DNA of 64,000 nt from Persicaria tinctoria (Eukaryota; Streptophyta; Magnoliopsida; Caryophyllales; Polygonaceae): assembly GCA_037127255.1 (NCBI GenBank), contig JBANSL010000017.1, positions 44,401,745-44,465,744 on the forward strand. The letters are read 5' to 3'. Under the pieces are notes generated by a model. It searched no databases and was not told the origin of the DNA. It saw only the letters and a list, made by a program, of their open reading frames with translations. Positions 31,704 to 44,910 of this stretch are shown here, piece by piece; within the stretch, counting starts at the first letter, position 1; every line of letters starts with the position of its first letter. The position numbers and the translations under genes are program-made.

Positions 31704-34700
31704 TGTAAAGGCTAGGATTTCTAAATCTCGATTTAAAAAAAAGAACATTAAAATGAATTTAAAATTTGAAATTTAAAGAAAAAGCTTGTTAAATCAGATA
31801 TAATTCGGATTGGAAAATTTAAAATTTATTTTGATCAAGTCAGAATAGGAATGAGATCGAAAGAGCTGGTTTTGAAATTTATTATTCGGGTATTATTTTA
31901 TATAGGGCAACTTTTCTTTTCCCTCTCCATTTCTGTCCTTTTCCTCCCCTCCCCACTTTTGAACTTCAGTAAAAAAAAAATAACCCCATTTCTTCCCTGT
32001 TCTCTTCCTATTTGGACAACTAGATAGAGCCAAAATTGACCTTCTCTTTTCCCCTTTGATTCACCTGCAAGATGAAAACAAAATTCCCAAAAGCCATTTT
32101 TTCTGATTTTTAACCGGGATCCCTGCCCAAAGCCCCTATTTGTGCACCACGCAATAAACAAATCCTATCCCTTGGCTTTCATCCTGATTTTTACATCCTC
32201 ACCATCAGCTTCTTCCTCCCTTCTCGCCACTGCACAAACCCACCTCCTTATCCCTACAGCAGCCTAGGCCAAGAGCTCCTGGCAGAAGCGTCTCCCGCCA
32301 CCTTTTTCCGTCGCCACCATCCCACCATCACCACCCTTCCGCCGCCGTAGGATCACTAGTAGCCACCGATACCTCAGCCCTGTTTCCCGTGAAATAAAAC
32401 CGAGCACGCACACACCTCGTTGTTCCATCCTTTTCATCTGCCAGCAGCAGCCCTCCAGTAGTAGCAGTAGAAGTCGGAGGTCGCCCAGGGGTCACCCGAG
32501 CCCCATCAAGCCTCCGCCGAGCCCTTCTTCTCTCCTCCACTCTTTTTTCCGTCCATGGATCCGGGTAAGCTTCTCTCCTTCGCCTTAACCTCCACAATGG
32601 TGTAAAATTCCACCTTTCTAATCTCCTCTCTCGACCTAGGCCAAGCATAATCACTTCGGGTCTTCGGCGAGCCGAATCGAGCTCCGGTCGATCGTTTCCG
32701 GCGAGTCAACGCCCTTGGTGAGCACTCCTCCTCCTTCTTCCCTATCTTGCTTGTTTTCTGTCCCTGGTGTCGGGTTGAGTAGTCGGAAGCCGGGCCCAGG
32801 CCGCTGGCGAGCTACCCTCCATATCTTTCTTTCTGCGAATCTAGGAAATGGGAAAGTTGGGAGATGATGAACAGTGCTCTCCCATCCCCCATTTCCTCTT
32901 GCCCGTGGGCCCCCTTCCCACCTTGCCACGTCAGCTGCCCGTGGAAGAGTGGCTTTGGGCCTATCTTTATTTGGGCCTAATTGCTTCAGCCTGTTTTCAT
33001 AAAATCTGAGTTTGGGATTTTTACAAAAGGTGCTCAGTTTTGGAAGTTGCTAAATAAGGGGTTCGGTTTGGGGATTTTACAAAATATAGGGGGTTGGTTT
33101 ATAATTTCTATAAAATGAGGGTAGTTTGTAAATTCCATAAAGGGGCTGATTTTTATAAAATAAAATTGTTGGGATTTTAAAGGAATTGGAATTATTTTAT
33201 GGAAGTGTTTAAAAGAAACTGATATTTAAAATATTATATAATATTATTGGAGGATTAAAATATAAAATATTATTTTGAGATTTAAGATATAATATTATGG
33301 TGATTAAAAGAAAATATAACATTATGAGACTTGGATATTTAAAAAGGTATTATTGAATTTAAAAAGGGATTTGACGAATATTTTCCAAGGACGAAATTTC
33401 TAACTAGTCAACTCGGTTATCGAATCGGTTTTCGGGACTAACTCGGGAATTATGTGCTCGATGACTAACTAGCATGATTGATGTGAATGATTGTCTAATA
33501 TCATGATTTGTGTTGACTAATGGCATGATTGGTTGACTAATAGGATGATGAAATGTTATGATTATGTAACGTTAACTTATGTGTTGAGATATGATGAATA
33601 TGATGCACTTGATCTATGTGATATACGAATGTATGGTTATGAATATATGAATGTGGATGAATGGAAGGATGAGAACGAGATGGTATTGAGGAAGGTGGCA
33701 ATGTGATGAATGGTTGAACCGGAAGAAATGACGCTTGTGATATGGTTGTTATTCTCGTTGAATGATGTATGCTTTGAGTGCTTGAATGATTAGACGTAGA
33801 CTTATATATGTATTCTGATATGTATCTAGGTGATACCGTGTGCTATGATTGATGTGTGCCAGACTTTCTTTTATGGTGGTCTGCATAAGCGAGGTAAGTC
33901 TCTTTGGAGCTTACTAAGATTGAAATAGAGATATTCCCTTCTTTAGGTGCATGATATACTAGGTGATTGCAATCATGATCAGCACGCCATGTAGTACCAT
34001 GCTAGGTTGCATTGACTATTGAACATTCTATTTCTTTATGCGTATGTAAACAGAACGGCCGTTATTTGTGAAGTATTTAGAGTCTTTTCTAGGGTCATAG
34101 GATGGCCCAGTCTCATCGGTTTTGTCCTGAGTCATAAACTTAAAATCCATAACCCAAATTGCTACAGGAATACTTTCCCCTTGTGCCTGTCAGCGGATCA
34201 CAAAAGGCATGCCTCATTTCATAGGGAACCTCAAAGTGGCATCGACTCATATGGAACATCCTTTACATTTATTATGAGCATCACCTACATGATTTATTTT
34301 TTATTGTGGTTACGGGTTGGGCATGTGTGCCGCCCAATTATTATGGAATGCATTCACAAGCTGGCCAGTCTCCACCCTATCGGAAGGGGGTGGAGGTAAG
34401 AGAGGGATATACCACTTGGTAATCGGTGCTAAGGCCTTATTATATTTATGCACTTTATCTTAGGAGCATGTTAGTGTGTTAAGATTCCGCCTTGCATCTA
34501 GAAGCATCTTTATTAGGTATAGTGTATATGTGTGCTTATGGCTGGGATGTAGAGCCAAAGTTGGCATCGATCTGATCCCGCCCACTATCAATTTTTTTAG
34601 GTATCCGTTATGCTTATTACTATTGATGCTTTTTTGGCTCTATGATCGCGGGGTCTAACATGGCGGAAAGAGAGAGTTGATACTCCGACTTCACCAATTT

Positions 34701-35003
34701 AATTACGGATCGGATTTGAATGTTTGCTCATGTTTTGATCCGGCTCTGCCATGGCACCCCCTTTGTATTAAGCTTTACTTCCGCTACTTGCGTGACTATT
34801 GGTTTTCTATGCTTAGACTTACGACAGATACAAGGGACTTCCCCGGGGATTCCAACGATCCCTTCGAACTTGGGGATGAAATCCCACTTTGAAAACGTTA
34901 GTTAGAGTTTCAAATCATCAACTTGTACTCGGGGCGCAAGATCCTAACGGGGGGTTTCATCCCTCAAAACGTAACCCGAGAATCATAATCTCGGACCGTT
35001 ACA
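31704..35003 (+). repeat. LTR of a chromovirus (Tekay/Del-like) retrotransposon
   Basis: It starts TGTAAAGG and ends CCGTTACA, so the ends are near-perfect inverted repeats (TGTAACGG/CCGTTACA with one change). It is 3.3 kb, normal for this lineage. A TATA-like TTTTATATAGGG near 31893 precedes a C-rich leader (31915-32550) and a GC-rich block. The end abuts an initiator-Met primer site. No partner LTR is in the window, so the element is cut off or was broken by the insertions at 37780 and beyond. Short open frames at 32328-32929 are compositional. Confidence 0.78.
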
Positions 35004-35007
35004 AAGT

Positions 35008-35020
35008 TGGTATCAGAGCC
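35008..35020 (+). other. Primer-binding site, initiator tRNA-Met type
   Basis: TGGTATCAGAGCC lies 4 bases after the LTR end. It is complementary to the 3' end of the plant initiator tRNA-Met and is the standard primer of many chromoviruses and Copia elements. Confidence 0.9.
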
Positions 35021-35952
35021 AGGTTTTGCAAACCGAGTATGATAGGTTGAAGTGGTTTTGAAGACTCCAAGGAACCCGAAGGTTGGAGTAGCATGGGTTA
35101 GGAGGTCGTGAGCTATTTGCCCATCCATTTAGCCATCCCTCGAAGGACAACATATATCGTCTATGTGAGTAAATGTGTTATATCCAACTGGGACTGAAGG
35201 CAATCCTCCTCAAAGAGGATCATATTAATTCTGTTGATTGCTTCCGTGCTGAGTGTGATTTTCCTTAGGGTAGAAAACTAGTTTCTATGCCTTCACTTGA
35301 TCATGTAAATGTGTGAACAGGATAGCGTGAGGAAACCTTGTTCTTATGTAGTCGGAATTCATGTCTTGTCGGAACAGCCTTTCCCTAATCCAAACCCCTT
35401 GATGATTCTGCCTCCATCATCCGCCCCACCAAATATTTAGGCATGTTAGCAAGGGTTCAAGAGCGTCCGCTCTCCCCGTTTTGAGTCTTGTTTGATACCC
35501 CACCATCTATGCTCCTATAGAGTCTCGTACCTGAGGTTGGTGCCTTCCACGGGGAATTTGGGTCGGTCAACTGAATACCTTTGGGAATCGTGTCGGATAT
35601 GGGAATTTCATTAGTATTGTAGGGACGGTGATCAATGAAATAATTCCAAGTAAGAAGTGATTTGTCTTATGGAGTTATCCTTCTCGATTCTTATACCGGT
35701 CAACCATGTCTTCTTACCGCAAGAGTCTAAAAACGAATTCTACCTTCTCCTCTTGGAAACAGTGTGAATGTCCTTATGTCATACAGAGCGAGTCATACTA
35801 GCATCCCACGGGGAAAAGGGGTGATGAGTCGATGATTGCCCTTCGAGAATTCTGTCAGGTTATGATAGTAGCCCACCTTGTGAGTGCAAGCTATGATGTG
35901 CTAGTATATTCCAACATGACTTGCCATATATCTTGCATGATTACACTTACGA

Positions 35953-36020
<68 letters not shown>

Positions 36021-37779
36021 CGAATGTACGAATCCCCATGATAGTTACTCTCCATTGAATTAGGTCCATGATAGTGTGGTCAACCCTCTAGTATGAGTAT
36101 CATGTGAAATAAATTCCTAGAATGTTAAGTTGATCAAATTGAACCTTGTTCACTATGTACTTTCTTAATGAGTGTTGGTATTATCATGTAGGATATACAT
36201 CTCATAATTATGGACCATCATGCAATTATGTGCCATCCTTGTCATACTACAGGTACATGGTTGTATTGGCTGTAATAGTTGCTATGCCCAAATGACTTAA
36301 ACCATATCCCCTTACACAGTTATTAGAGTGCATCTTAACATGCTTACTTGGAACCCACATTGTTTTGACATGCGGTGTACAGTTAAGTGAATAATGAATC
36401 ATACATGTGATATCCTCTAATGGTCGCTATGTTATATATAACTTATGCTGCATATGTCTATTGTCGGTTCGTGCATACATGATCATAATATGTCAAGCAT
36501 GATTAATGCGTAAGATGATAAGTTTTAGCTTGTTCCGCGTGCATTTAAAGTTGATTCTGTGTACATGTTTTGGATGCATAAGATGCTATTTTTTTTAATA
36601 GGTACATGCTAGTGTGGAATGATATGATTGAGATATTTCGTGATTTCCCTATGTTTGCTTGTCGCACATGTAACCTCATAGAATACCTTAAGGGCATTGT
36701 TATAACTCTCGGGTCCGCGTCTTGTCTTGAGTCTCGTCATCCCTCGTCCTGGTCTGTGTCTGAATCCTTAAGAAAGTCGTGTTGTCCTATCTTGGTCTCC
36801 CTTATCTGTGTGACTTCTAACCCCTCGCGACCCCCTTGATGGATATCAACAAAGAAGAGAAAACGAGCAATCGAATGGCATCAGAGTGACGCAGCGGAAG
36901 TGTGGTGGGCCCATGGCCCATGGACCCCAGGATCGACGTTACCAAAGGACGGACGTCTTTCGAAGGTGGCGGTTGCAGACGTAATTCTCTTAGATGACTC
37001 AAGGAATGACGTTCTTCATCCGAATTGTGATCTCTCCTATGTGAATGGGAATCAGTGTCGTGCGATAGGCTTGGAACTGAATAACTGGATGTGTGATGAC
37101 TGCTATGCTGAGTTGGTAGTGAATGATTTCCTGACTAACTTATGCTTGTGATGATGTGTCTTTACGATTAAGTGTACTGACCTGCTAGTAAATCGATTAT
37201 GGGTTATATAGGTGGTGTTTTCTTCTTGAACTTGAGTCATGAGATTCTTCGGTGAGACAGGTCGGAAAGTAGCAGGTAGACTGAGGTCTTCAGATTAGGT
37301 CAGTGGTTGTGTAAGATGGGGTGCAGGAAAGATGCGTCAGCAAGAGTAGATCCGAGTGAGTTGGGATTTATTGGAGATAGTAGTCAGCGAGTATAGTTGA
37401 GCTTCGAGGTTGGTCTTAGGTGAGGAGTGGAGTCAGTATGGTGAGATTCCGAGACAGAGGTCTTCGTTAGAGGTAGAGTAAGGCGACAGCGTGTCCAGAT
37501 AGTGTAGTTCTAGAGGTGGATGAGTGAGCTAGGAGTGGATCGAGTTAGTGTGCCCAGGGAAAAATGTCTAGGTAGTCCATGAGCGAATTGTGGGAAACAC
37601 TATTAATGAGCAATTGAGGAACGTCTAACGAATCATAGAATTCAGGACTAGGTTGTATGTGCGGCATTGGGAGTGGTTTTCGTAAAGGGTGAGGTTGATG
37701 AAGTGCAAAGGATGAGTAGTATAGGGTTGCTTGAATTGAGAAATCATCGATCTTGGGGATTAGATTGTTCATGTCAGGA
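35021..37779 (+). other. Decayed or non-coding internal region of the chromovirus-type element
   Basis: No gag or pol motif is recognised in any frame; open stretches are below 90 codons. It may be a large non-coding derivative or an eroded copy. CAGGA at 37775-37779 is the left target duplication of E4. The G-rich style of 37200-37770 resembles 63072-64000, which may be its continuation (weak). Confidence 0.5.
35956..36016. repeat. (TA)n microsatellite
   Basis: About 30 uninterrupted TA units lie inside the decayed internal region. Confidence 0.95.
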
Positions 37780-39671
37780 TGTTGTGAGCTAAATCTGTCA
37801 TGTTTTATAGTAACTTTTATATCGTTTTCTGCATACATTACATACATTTGGGTTAGATAGTACAGAATCTATGTAGTTTATGTTTATTTGCCAAATTATG
37901 GAATCTACACCAGTTTTTGTTTAAACTCGCAGAATTCGAGACATTTTACAGCAACTCTAAGGAAGGTCAGAAAAGCTCGGAAAATCACTACAGAAGTCCA
38001 AGGTCAAAGAAGCAGCGGAACCAGTCGAATCAAGTTGAGAGCCCAGGCTACTCGATCTCGAGTAGACCTTACTCGATCTAGACGAGCATGTCCGAGCACA
38101 GGCCTTGTCGACTAGGAGCAGTGTCGAGAGCCAGACCAACCCAGCTCCGGAGCCCTACTCGATCTCAAGGAAAACCTAGTCGAGATCGATGACACTGAGA
38201 CGCCACACCCAGATTCGACAAGAAGAGAAGCTGATCGAGAAGCCGAGGACGAAGACGCCGATCATAACCCTTGTCGATATCGATGAGACCTTGTCGAGAT
38301 CGACGAGCCACCATGCCCTAGTCCGAGTCCACGCCGAGGAGGAGTCCTCGACATCACCAGAGAACCATCTTCGAGTACAACTCTACTCGATCTCGAGGAA
38401 CCCTAGTTGAGGTCGACGACGCCCAGAGCCCAGATCCGAGCCATGTCGAGCAAAGTCACCCGAGAACACCAGTCGACGACGAATCCTAGTCGATGTCGAT
38501 GAGCCCTTGTCGATGTCGAGTAGACCAAGTCCTGGAAACGCGTCACCGTGAGCAGTCCGAGTAGAGTTGGGAATCCTTGGGGCCGAAGAAATCCGAGATT
38601 GCCGAGATACATCAAGTTCTATCCATGGGAGGAAGATTTATCAACATGAAGAGATATTCCCTAGTTTAGATATATCTTTTCCATTTAGATTTAATTTCTT
38701 TATCGCTTTTATTTATCATTAAAGTTTTAGATATAATTTTAGATATATAGAGAAGATTATATCCTTGATTAGCAAGGAATAGAAGGCTATAAATAAAGCC
38801 CTAGGGGCTAGACATTCATTCATTCAATTTCAGAGGTAGAGAAATAGTTCCACAGAGACAGTTTAGGAGTTCTAAGGTTTTTAAGGTTTTGGCATTCTGT
38901 GAAAGTTGATTGCCGGGATTGTAAAGGCTTTTGAATATAGTTTAATGCAAGTTTCTTTTTATACATCAATGTCTGCGATTGCGATGAGGCGTGAGTAGTC
39001 CACCCACTTCTGGGGCTGGGGTGAGCCCGACGGTGGCCATGTGAGGAGATGCAGTAAAGGTCAGATCTTTTTATGCAATTCGTCTTCTATCCCTATGAGC
39101 ATGATTCTTTTGCGGGAGTTGAAGGTGATCCTTGTTTGTATTATTGAAGCGAAAGTGATCTTAATGCAACTTGGGTTAATTATGTGAAAAGGGTTAGTAA
39201 CAATTAGGGTATTCGAAATTTGCAATTTAAAGTTTCTGTCTTTCTTGTCGACATAGAGGAGAGTCTCGTCGATATCGAGTAGGACCTTAGTCGATATCGA
39301 GTACGGTTTTGGTCTATGTCGAGTTGATTTTCTGCTTCTGTCGTCGATTTGCAGTTTCTGTCTTTTACTGTTCCTTGTCGATCTCGAGTACCTGCTTGTC
39401 GAGATCGAGTACGCTGCTGCCTTGTTTTGTTCTTTACTTTCTTTCGTTATCTTCTGTTTTGCTATTATTTCTTTCTTTCTGTCTTTTCTGCTGCTTGTCT
39501 GTGAGAATCTGTTGCTACCTAAGAACTGCTGACGTGTTTCCTCGTGGATTCGATCCTGACAACCTTCTACTACAACGGGAGGAAGTCTTGTATTTATTTG
39601 CTGAGACAGGGAAGTCAGGCTGATCTTTATTTTATATTTATTTCATACTTGACCATCCTTCTGCAACAACA
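37780..39671 (+). repeat. E4 5' LTR
   Basis: It starts TGTTGTGAGC and ends CTGCAACAACA. U3 words of GATCTC type are at about 38050-38530, TATA box at 38788-38795, and GATATC-type words in the leader at 39255-39305. About 190 bases are missing at 39208 relative to the 3' LTR. It lacks the 75-bp box. Confidence 0.9.
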
Positions 39672-39674
39672 AAT

Positions 39675-39692
39675 TGGCGTCGTTGACGGGGA
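39675..39692 (+). other. Primer-binding site of E4 (tRNA-Asp type, two mismatches)
   Basis: TGGCGTCGTTGACGGGGA differs at two positions from the E1 site and lies at the same distance from the LTR end. Confidence 0.85.
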
Positions 39693-39773
39693 AGCAATCA
39701 TTCGCGCCTTAGGTAGTTAGATCTCACTTTTACTTTGAGTTACTTTTCAGGTGTATGCGCCGTTCTCGTCTAA

Positions 39774-41558
39774 TGATAAGGCATGTCTCCAATAGGCATT
39801 ATAGGTTAGTTGAGTTGCATTTCATTGTTATATAATCATGTTTTAGTGTTAATTAGATTAGCATTCATTTTGTGGGGAAGTTCGGAATCTACGCTATTTC
39901 GATGGTTTTATGGAGATTCGTAGATCCGAGGCAAAGAACACGAGGAACGGAGCTAAGTAAGGCTAAGGCGAGACTTGGGAGAGCTTAAGGAAGAAATCCC
40001 GAAGAGAATGGAACAACCTAAGGAGCAACGGAGAACGAAATCGAGGTCTAAGAGCGAAAACAAGGACGAGTCGCGAAAGCTGTCCGCCCGGCGAGCTGAA
40101 CTTGTAACGCACTTTCCGGAGGCCTCGGATGTCCGATCGACGCATATGAGCATGCGTTGGAAAGCTCTTTCGAAGATCTACGTGATGGTGTTCTGTTGGA
40201 TTTTCGCTGCCAGCGAATGCCTTTCCGCTGCGAATCAAGTCAGCAACAACATGTGCGAGAAGGTGGCCGGCCTGAGCATGAGTCGCTGCCAGCGAATGGC
40301 ATCTCGCTGCCAGCGACTGGAGTTAGCGGGAGCATGTCCAAGAGCAGCATGACTCGCTGCCAGCGAAAGGAAACTCGCTTCCAGCGAATGTCCGGACTCG
40401 CTCCAGCGAATGGAGTCGCTGCCAGCGGATGGCTGGACTCGCTCCAGCGAGTTGGAGCTCTCGCGGCAGCGGAAGGAGTGACTCGCGGGAGCGAAAACGA
40501 CGGAATCGAAGAAGCTTGAAAATATTCTAAGGCATGGACTTTCGCTGCCAGCGAGTGTGGTAGCGAGTATGGTAGCGAAAATCCAACAGGAGCTTGATTG
40601 AGGCCATTCGCTGCCAGCGGAAATTTTCGCTGCGAGCGGAATCCGACGCTGAGTTAAATTAGGAAAGTTCTATCTTTTATCTAGTTTGTTTAGGAAGCTT
40701 TTATCTTTTATCTATCTTTTACCTTATTTATGGAAGATATTAGGCTTATAAATAGGATGTTCTAGGCTTAGTTTTCTAATTTAATTCCAAGTAGAGAAAT
40801 CACCATTGAAGAGAAGAAAGCTTAGGTAAGCCATGTTTGGCTAATTTTGTAGTTTCCGCCTACACTTTCGAGACTTGGTTGGTGGTTTGTGAGTTTCTAA
40901 TTTAAGTTATTTTTCCTCTATAATTCTTTCAACTTCTTTATGTGATATTGATTATGTTATTGATGTTATCTTGATTAGCTACCTTGATAATATTGATTTC
41001 ATGCTAGGATTTAATACTTTCGTATTTGTGTTATTTCCGTAGTAGCACGCATAAGATTGTGGATTCCGTGTTTGAAGCATGATTATGTAGGGAGTTGACA
41101 TATATCTTAAACATTGATTTACCGTGTTTAATTGGTGTTATTTATATGCTCAAGTTCTTGGGACTATTTGCTATCTCTTTGTTAAATCTTGACCGTGTTA
41201 AGATTGCATTGAGGTGTAAGGGATTAATTGGACTCGTAGGACTTTTAATCTACTTAAACCAAGACGAGAGGAATTCATAGGAAAAGATAATAACTTGAAA
41301 AGGATTCGATGATCAATAAAACCAACCAAAGTCGAGAACTTGTAGGTGGAAACGCTTTTCTTCTATCCTTTATTTTCTTTTGTCAATATTATTTTCTTTT
41401 ATTTTCATTCATAAAAATCGTTTCTTTTATATTGATAAATACACAATATTTAGAAATACTTGATTCTCTAGGGTTCGACCCCTTACTTGCATACTATACT
41501 AGTTTGTTTGTTTGGGATTTATTTTTGGCGAGGTGAATCAACGACTTTCCCTCCGTCA
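39774..41558 (+). mobile_element. Solo LTR of a related but distinct family, inserted in E4 gag
   Basis: The 1785-bp unit starts TGATAAGGCATG and ends CTCCGTCA. It is flanked by TCTAA (39769-39773) and TCTAC (41559-41563), a target duplication with one mutation. Orientation follows from TATA box 40747-40754 and the order inverted box, palindrome array, T-rich stretch, TATA. No internal region, primer site or purine tract is present, so LTR-LTR recombination is likely. Confidence 0.85.
40200..40645 (+). repeat. Palindrome array of a second type (TTCGCTGCCAGCGAA)
   Basis: More than a dozen copies and half-copies of TCGCTGCCAGCGA, an interrupted palindrome with a single central base, lie between the inverted box (40108-40180) and the TATA box. 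The place is equivalent to that of the TCGA-NN-TCGA words in E1. Confidence 0.85.
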
Positions 41559-44500
41559 TCTACCACCCGAGTTTGACAGCTTAGACGAACCAGAGCGTTA
41601 CCTACACATTCACTCTAAACTAAAAAGGATCATGGCGGCCAATGAAACACAAGAACAGCTGATTGCCAGGCTAACAAGGGAGCTAGCCGCTAAGGATACC
41701 ACTATAGCCAATGAAAGGGCAGCGAGGAAACAAGAAGCTGAGCGCGCAAGGCAAGCAGAAGCTGAGTTTGCCCAATATCCAACTACTGTTGAGGATTATA
41801 TGCATCCAACCCTCGTCGTGCCTGAATCAGCGATTCTTATCCCTGAAAACTCTTTTGAAATTCGCACTCAATTTCTTATAGAGCTTAAAAATAATGCCTT
41901 TTTTGGTAGGTTTAATGAGTGTCCTCTTGAACATATTACAAACTTTTCTGACATGTGCCGTACTCTTGCTGAAGGTACAACTTTGGAATATGTCAAGATG
42001 AAGTCTTTCCGCTGGTCGCTGGCTGGACCTGCACTGAAGTGGCTTTAAGGGCTGAAACCAAGATCACTAACAACATGGGCCCAAGTAGAGCAAGAGTTTC
42101 TGAACAAGTTCTTCCCACCCGCCAAAACAACACATCTCCGCCAGAAAATCACCGCCTTCAAACAGAAGCAAGGGGAACCGCTGGAAAAGGCATGGGAACG
42201 CTACAAGGAACTTCTGCGATCTTGCCCTACTCATGGACAGCCACCCTACGTCATTCAGGAGATCTTCTTCAACGCTCTTGATCAAATCACTAAGGACATA
42301 ATCAACCATTATACTCGCTATGAGTATCTTACAATGTCGCCAAGTGACGCATGGGGTGTGCTAGAGAAGCTCACCAACTACGACAACAAATATGGGTCTA
42401 CTGCAACTTATGAAGAGAACCCATACGCCAGGCCAACACCTTCCATGCCCCTCTATGAGCCTCCTAAGGAAATTGATCCGGATGTAAGGGAACAGTACTA
42501 CAGAGATCAGAACAAGAAGCTCATAAAGCAAGTAAAGTATCTTTCTGTCAACCAGCCTTGCATTGAATGTGGATCACAGCAGCACACCATTCATGAGTGC
42601 CCACACACAGAGCAAGTCAGGCTGGCAGAGCACCACGAGGAGGTAGCTTACGCAGGGGGTCCCAATCGCTACATAGGGGACCAAAGGTTTTAGCAACCAC
42701 AATGGAACCAAGGTGTCCCTAGGAACCCCCCGCCCTATAGAGCTCCAGGACATCCGGAAAGGGACCAGAAAAAGGATGATATACAGACAGTCCTGGAGGA
42801 AATATGGAGGAATCACTCAGAAACTAGGCATTCCTTCAACTCCGTCTACACTCAGATGCAAGGGGTCAAATCTAGGCTTGGAGAGATTGATATATGGCGA
42901 AAATCAGTTGATACACAGATTGGTCAGCTGGCAGCAGGAATCCCCAGACAGTCAGGTGCGCTCCCTGGGTCTTCAGAACCAAATCCTAAGGGAAAAACTG
43001 GGCACATCGCTGCTGTAAAACTCAGAAGCGGCCATCAGCTGCAAGAGCCAGAGGTCGGAAAGCAGCAGAACAACGAGGAACAACCACTCGACATCGACAA
43101 CACTCTAGTCGACATCGAGGAGGGCCTAGTCGGCGTAGAGGAGAAACTTCAGAAACCCTCGTCTGCACTGCACATCAACTCGACTGCACCCAATTTGGTC
43201 GAGATCGACAAGGGGCTACTCGACATCGACGACGGTCAACCCGAGATCGAGAAAGCTGCAGCACCTCCGACATCTGTTCTGGCTCCAAATCCGAAAAAGA
43301 AACTGCCTTTCCCCACAAAATCTCCAAAGGACCCGGCAGAAAAAAAAATTCAGCGCTTCATCAAGATGCTTCAGAAACTCAACGTCACCATCCCTTTCAC
43401 TGAAGCTCTCAATGAAATGCCCTCATATGTCAAGTTCCTGAAGGAGATTTTGAGCAAAAAGCGATCGATGGCTGAAATTACAGAGGAATGCAGCCATTTG
43501 GACATACTGGAGAAGAGGCCAGATCCAGGTAAGTTTGCTATAACCATTGGATTTGGTCCATATAAAATTAATGCTTTATGTGATCTTGGAGCTAGTGTAA
43601 GTATAATGCCTTTAACAATTTGGTCCAAGATTAAGATAGGTGCCTTGGAGCCTGTGGATGCTAGACTATATATGGCCAACAACACAGTGGTCATTCCAAC
43701 AGGCATGGTGGACAATGAGCCAGTACAAGTAGGTAAATTCTTTGCCCCTGCTGATTTCCTAGTTATTGATATGCAAGAAGATCCTGCTTGTCCAATTATT
43801 CTAGGGAGACCCTTCTTGGCGACGGTGGATGCCAACATAAGCGTAAGGAAATGAGTGCTCACCTTCAACATCAGCGATGAGGTAATTGAGTATTCCTTTA
43901 ATAAAACTGAAAGGCATACAGGTCCAATGGAAGAGGTGAAATCTATCTCAGTTGGCTACATCACCTGCGGAGAACCCAAGGTCAGAAATATGACCCCTGA
44001 GGAGCTGGAAAAAAGGGACATGGAGGCCCAGGTGGAGGAGATCATGGCAATCCTAAAGGAGGACGCAGAAAATCCAATCGACACAAATGAAGGTACGTCA
44101 TTATGGATTAATTATTTTTCGGATGCCTTGACAGGAACTAAGTATGGGGTCAAGATCGACCAAGACTCCTCGACATCGAGGACCCTAGTCGATCTCGACA
44201 AGAAATGGAAGCCTCCACCAGCACCAGCGTCATCGATTAGCAACACAGAAGCTGAGGGCTACTCGACATCGAGTAAGCTACTCGACATCGACCACCACCC
44301 GACTTCCTCGACTTCGCCTTCTTCAACGCTGACTCCACCAGACGAACCAGGCTCATCGATCTCGACTAGGCTTATCGAGATCGACCACCAACAGGCTCCA
44401 CCAGCTCCTGCTTCCTCGACGCTGCAGCCACCAGGAGCAGAACCCTACTCGACATCGAGTAGTCTACTCGATGTCGACAAGCCCTCGATTTCACCAGCTT

Positions 44501-44910
44501 CTGCATCCTCGAGCAGCCCACCACCAGAACCTGCAGACTCGTCGAAATCGACTAGCCCTAGTCGAGATCGACCAAACACAGTGGTCCCCGATTCCGTCGC
44601 TGCAAAGGTAAGCCAAGGTATGGATCCCTCTTCGCCTATTTCCATTAAAGATCTATCTATACATGGAAGAGGTTTGCCTTGGTATGTGCACTTATGTAGG
44701 ATATCCAATGATGAGCCCAAGGAGTATGAAGTTGGAGACAAGCTCTATGTCTCTAAATCAAAGGATAATTGGTTCCCTATCAAATTCAACAAGAAGCGGA
44801 TGGGACCTTCCGTGGTGAACAAGATCCATTCTGGAGGGTTACAGCTGATGGACAAGAATGGAGTCTTATTTGAGGCCCAAGCTACATGGGCCCTGCAAAT
44901 GCCACCTTGA

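Larger units (their letters stand above)
39755..44910 (+). pseudogene. gag-pro: E4 gag - zinc knuckle - protease - integrase-tail fusion, split by a solo LTR and three stops
   Basis: The ATG at 39755 and six codons (MRRSRL) are followed by the solo LTR. The frame resumes after the second target copy at 41564 with PPEFDSLDEPERY. In-frame stops are TAA 42046-42048, TAG 42691-42693 and TGA 43852-43854; I see no frameshift to 44910. The capsid is at 41780-42230 and the knuckle (CIECGSQQHTIHECPH) near 42560. An acidic word-encoded linker is at 43085-43250 and the DLGASVSIMP protease near 43578. A word-rich Ser/Pro linker occupies 44150-44575, and the EYEVGDKLYV tail near 44725. The domain order is identical to E1, so the gag-PR-tail fusion is a family trait rather than a local deletion. 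Confidence 0.87.

Noticed and set aside
32328..32929. Arginine-rich minus-strand ORFs in the chromovirus LTR
   Set aside because: They come from the C/T-rich leader of the LTR; overlapping frames in different phases and no motif.
35956..36016. (TA)n as a functional origin or scaffold attachment site
   Set aside because: A plain dinucleotide microsatellite; nothing else around it supports a function.
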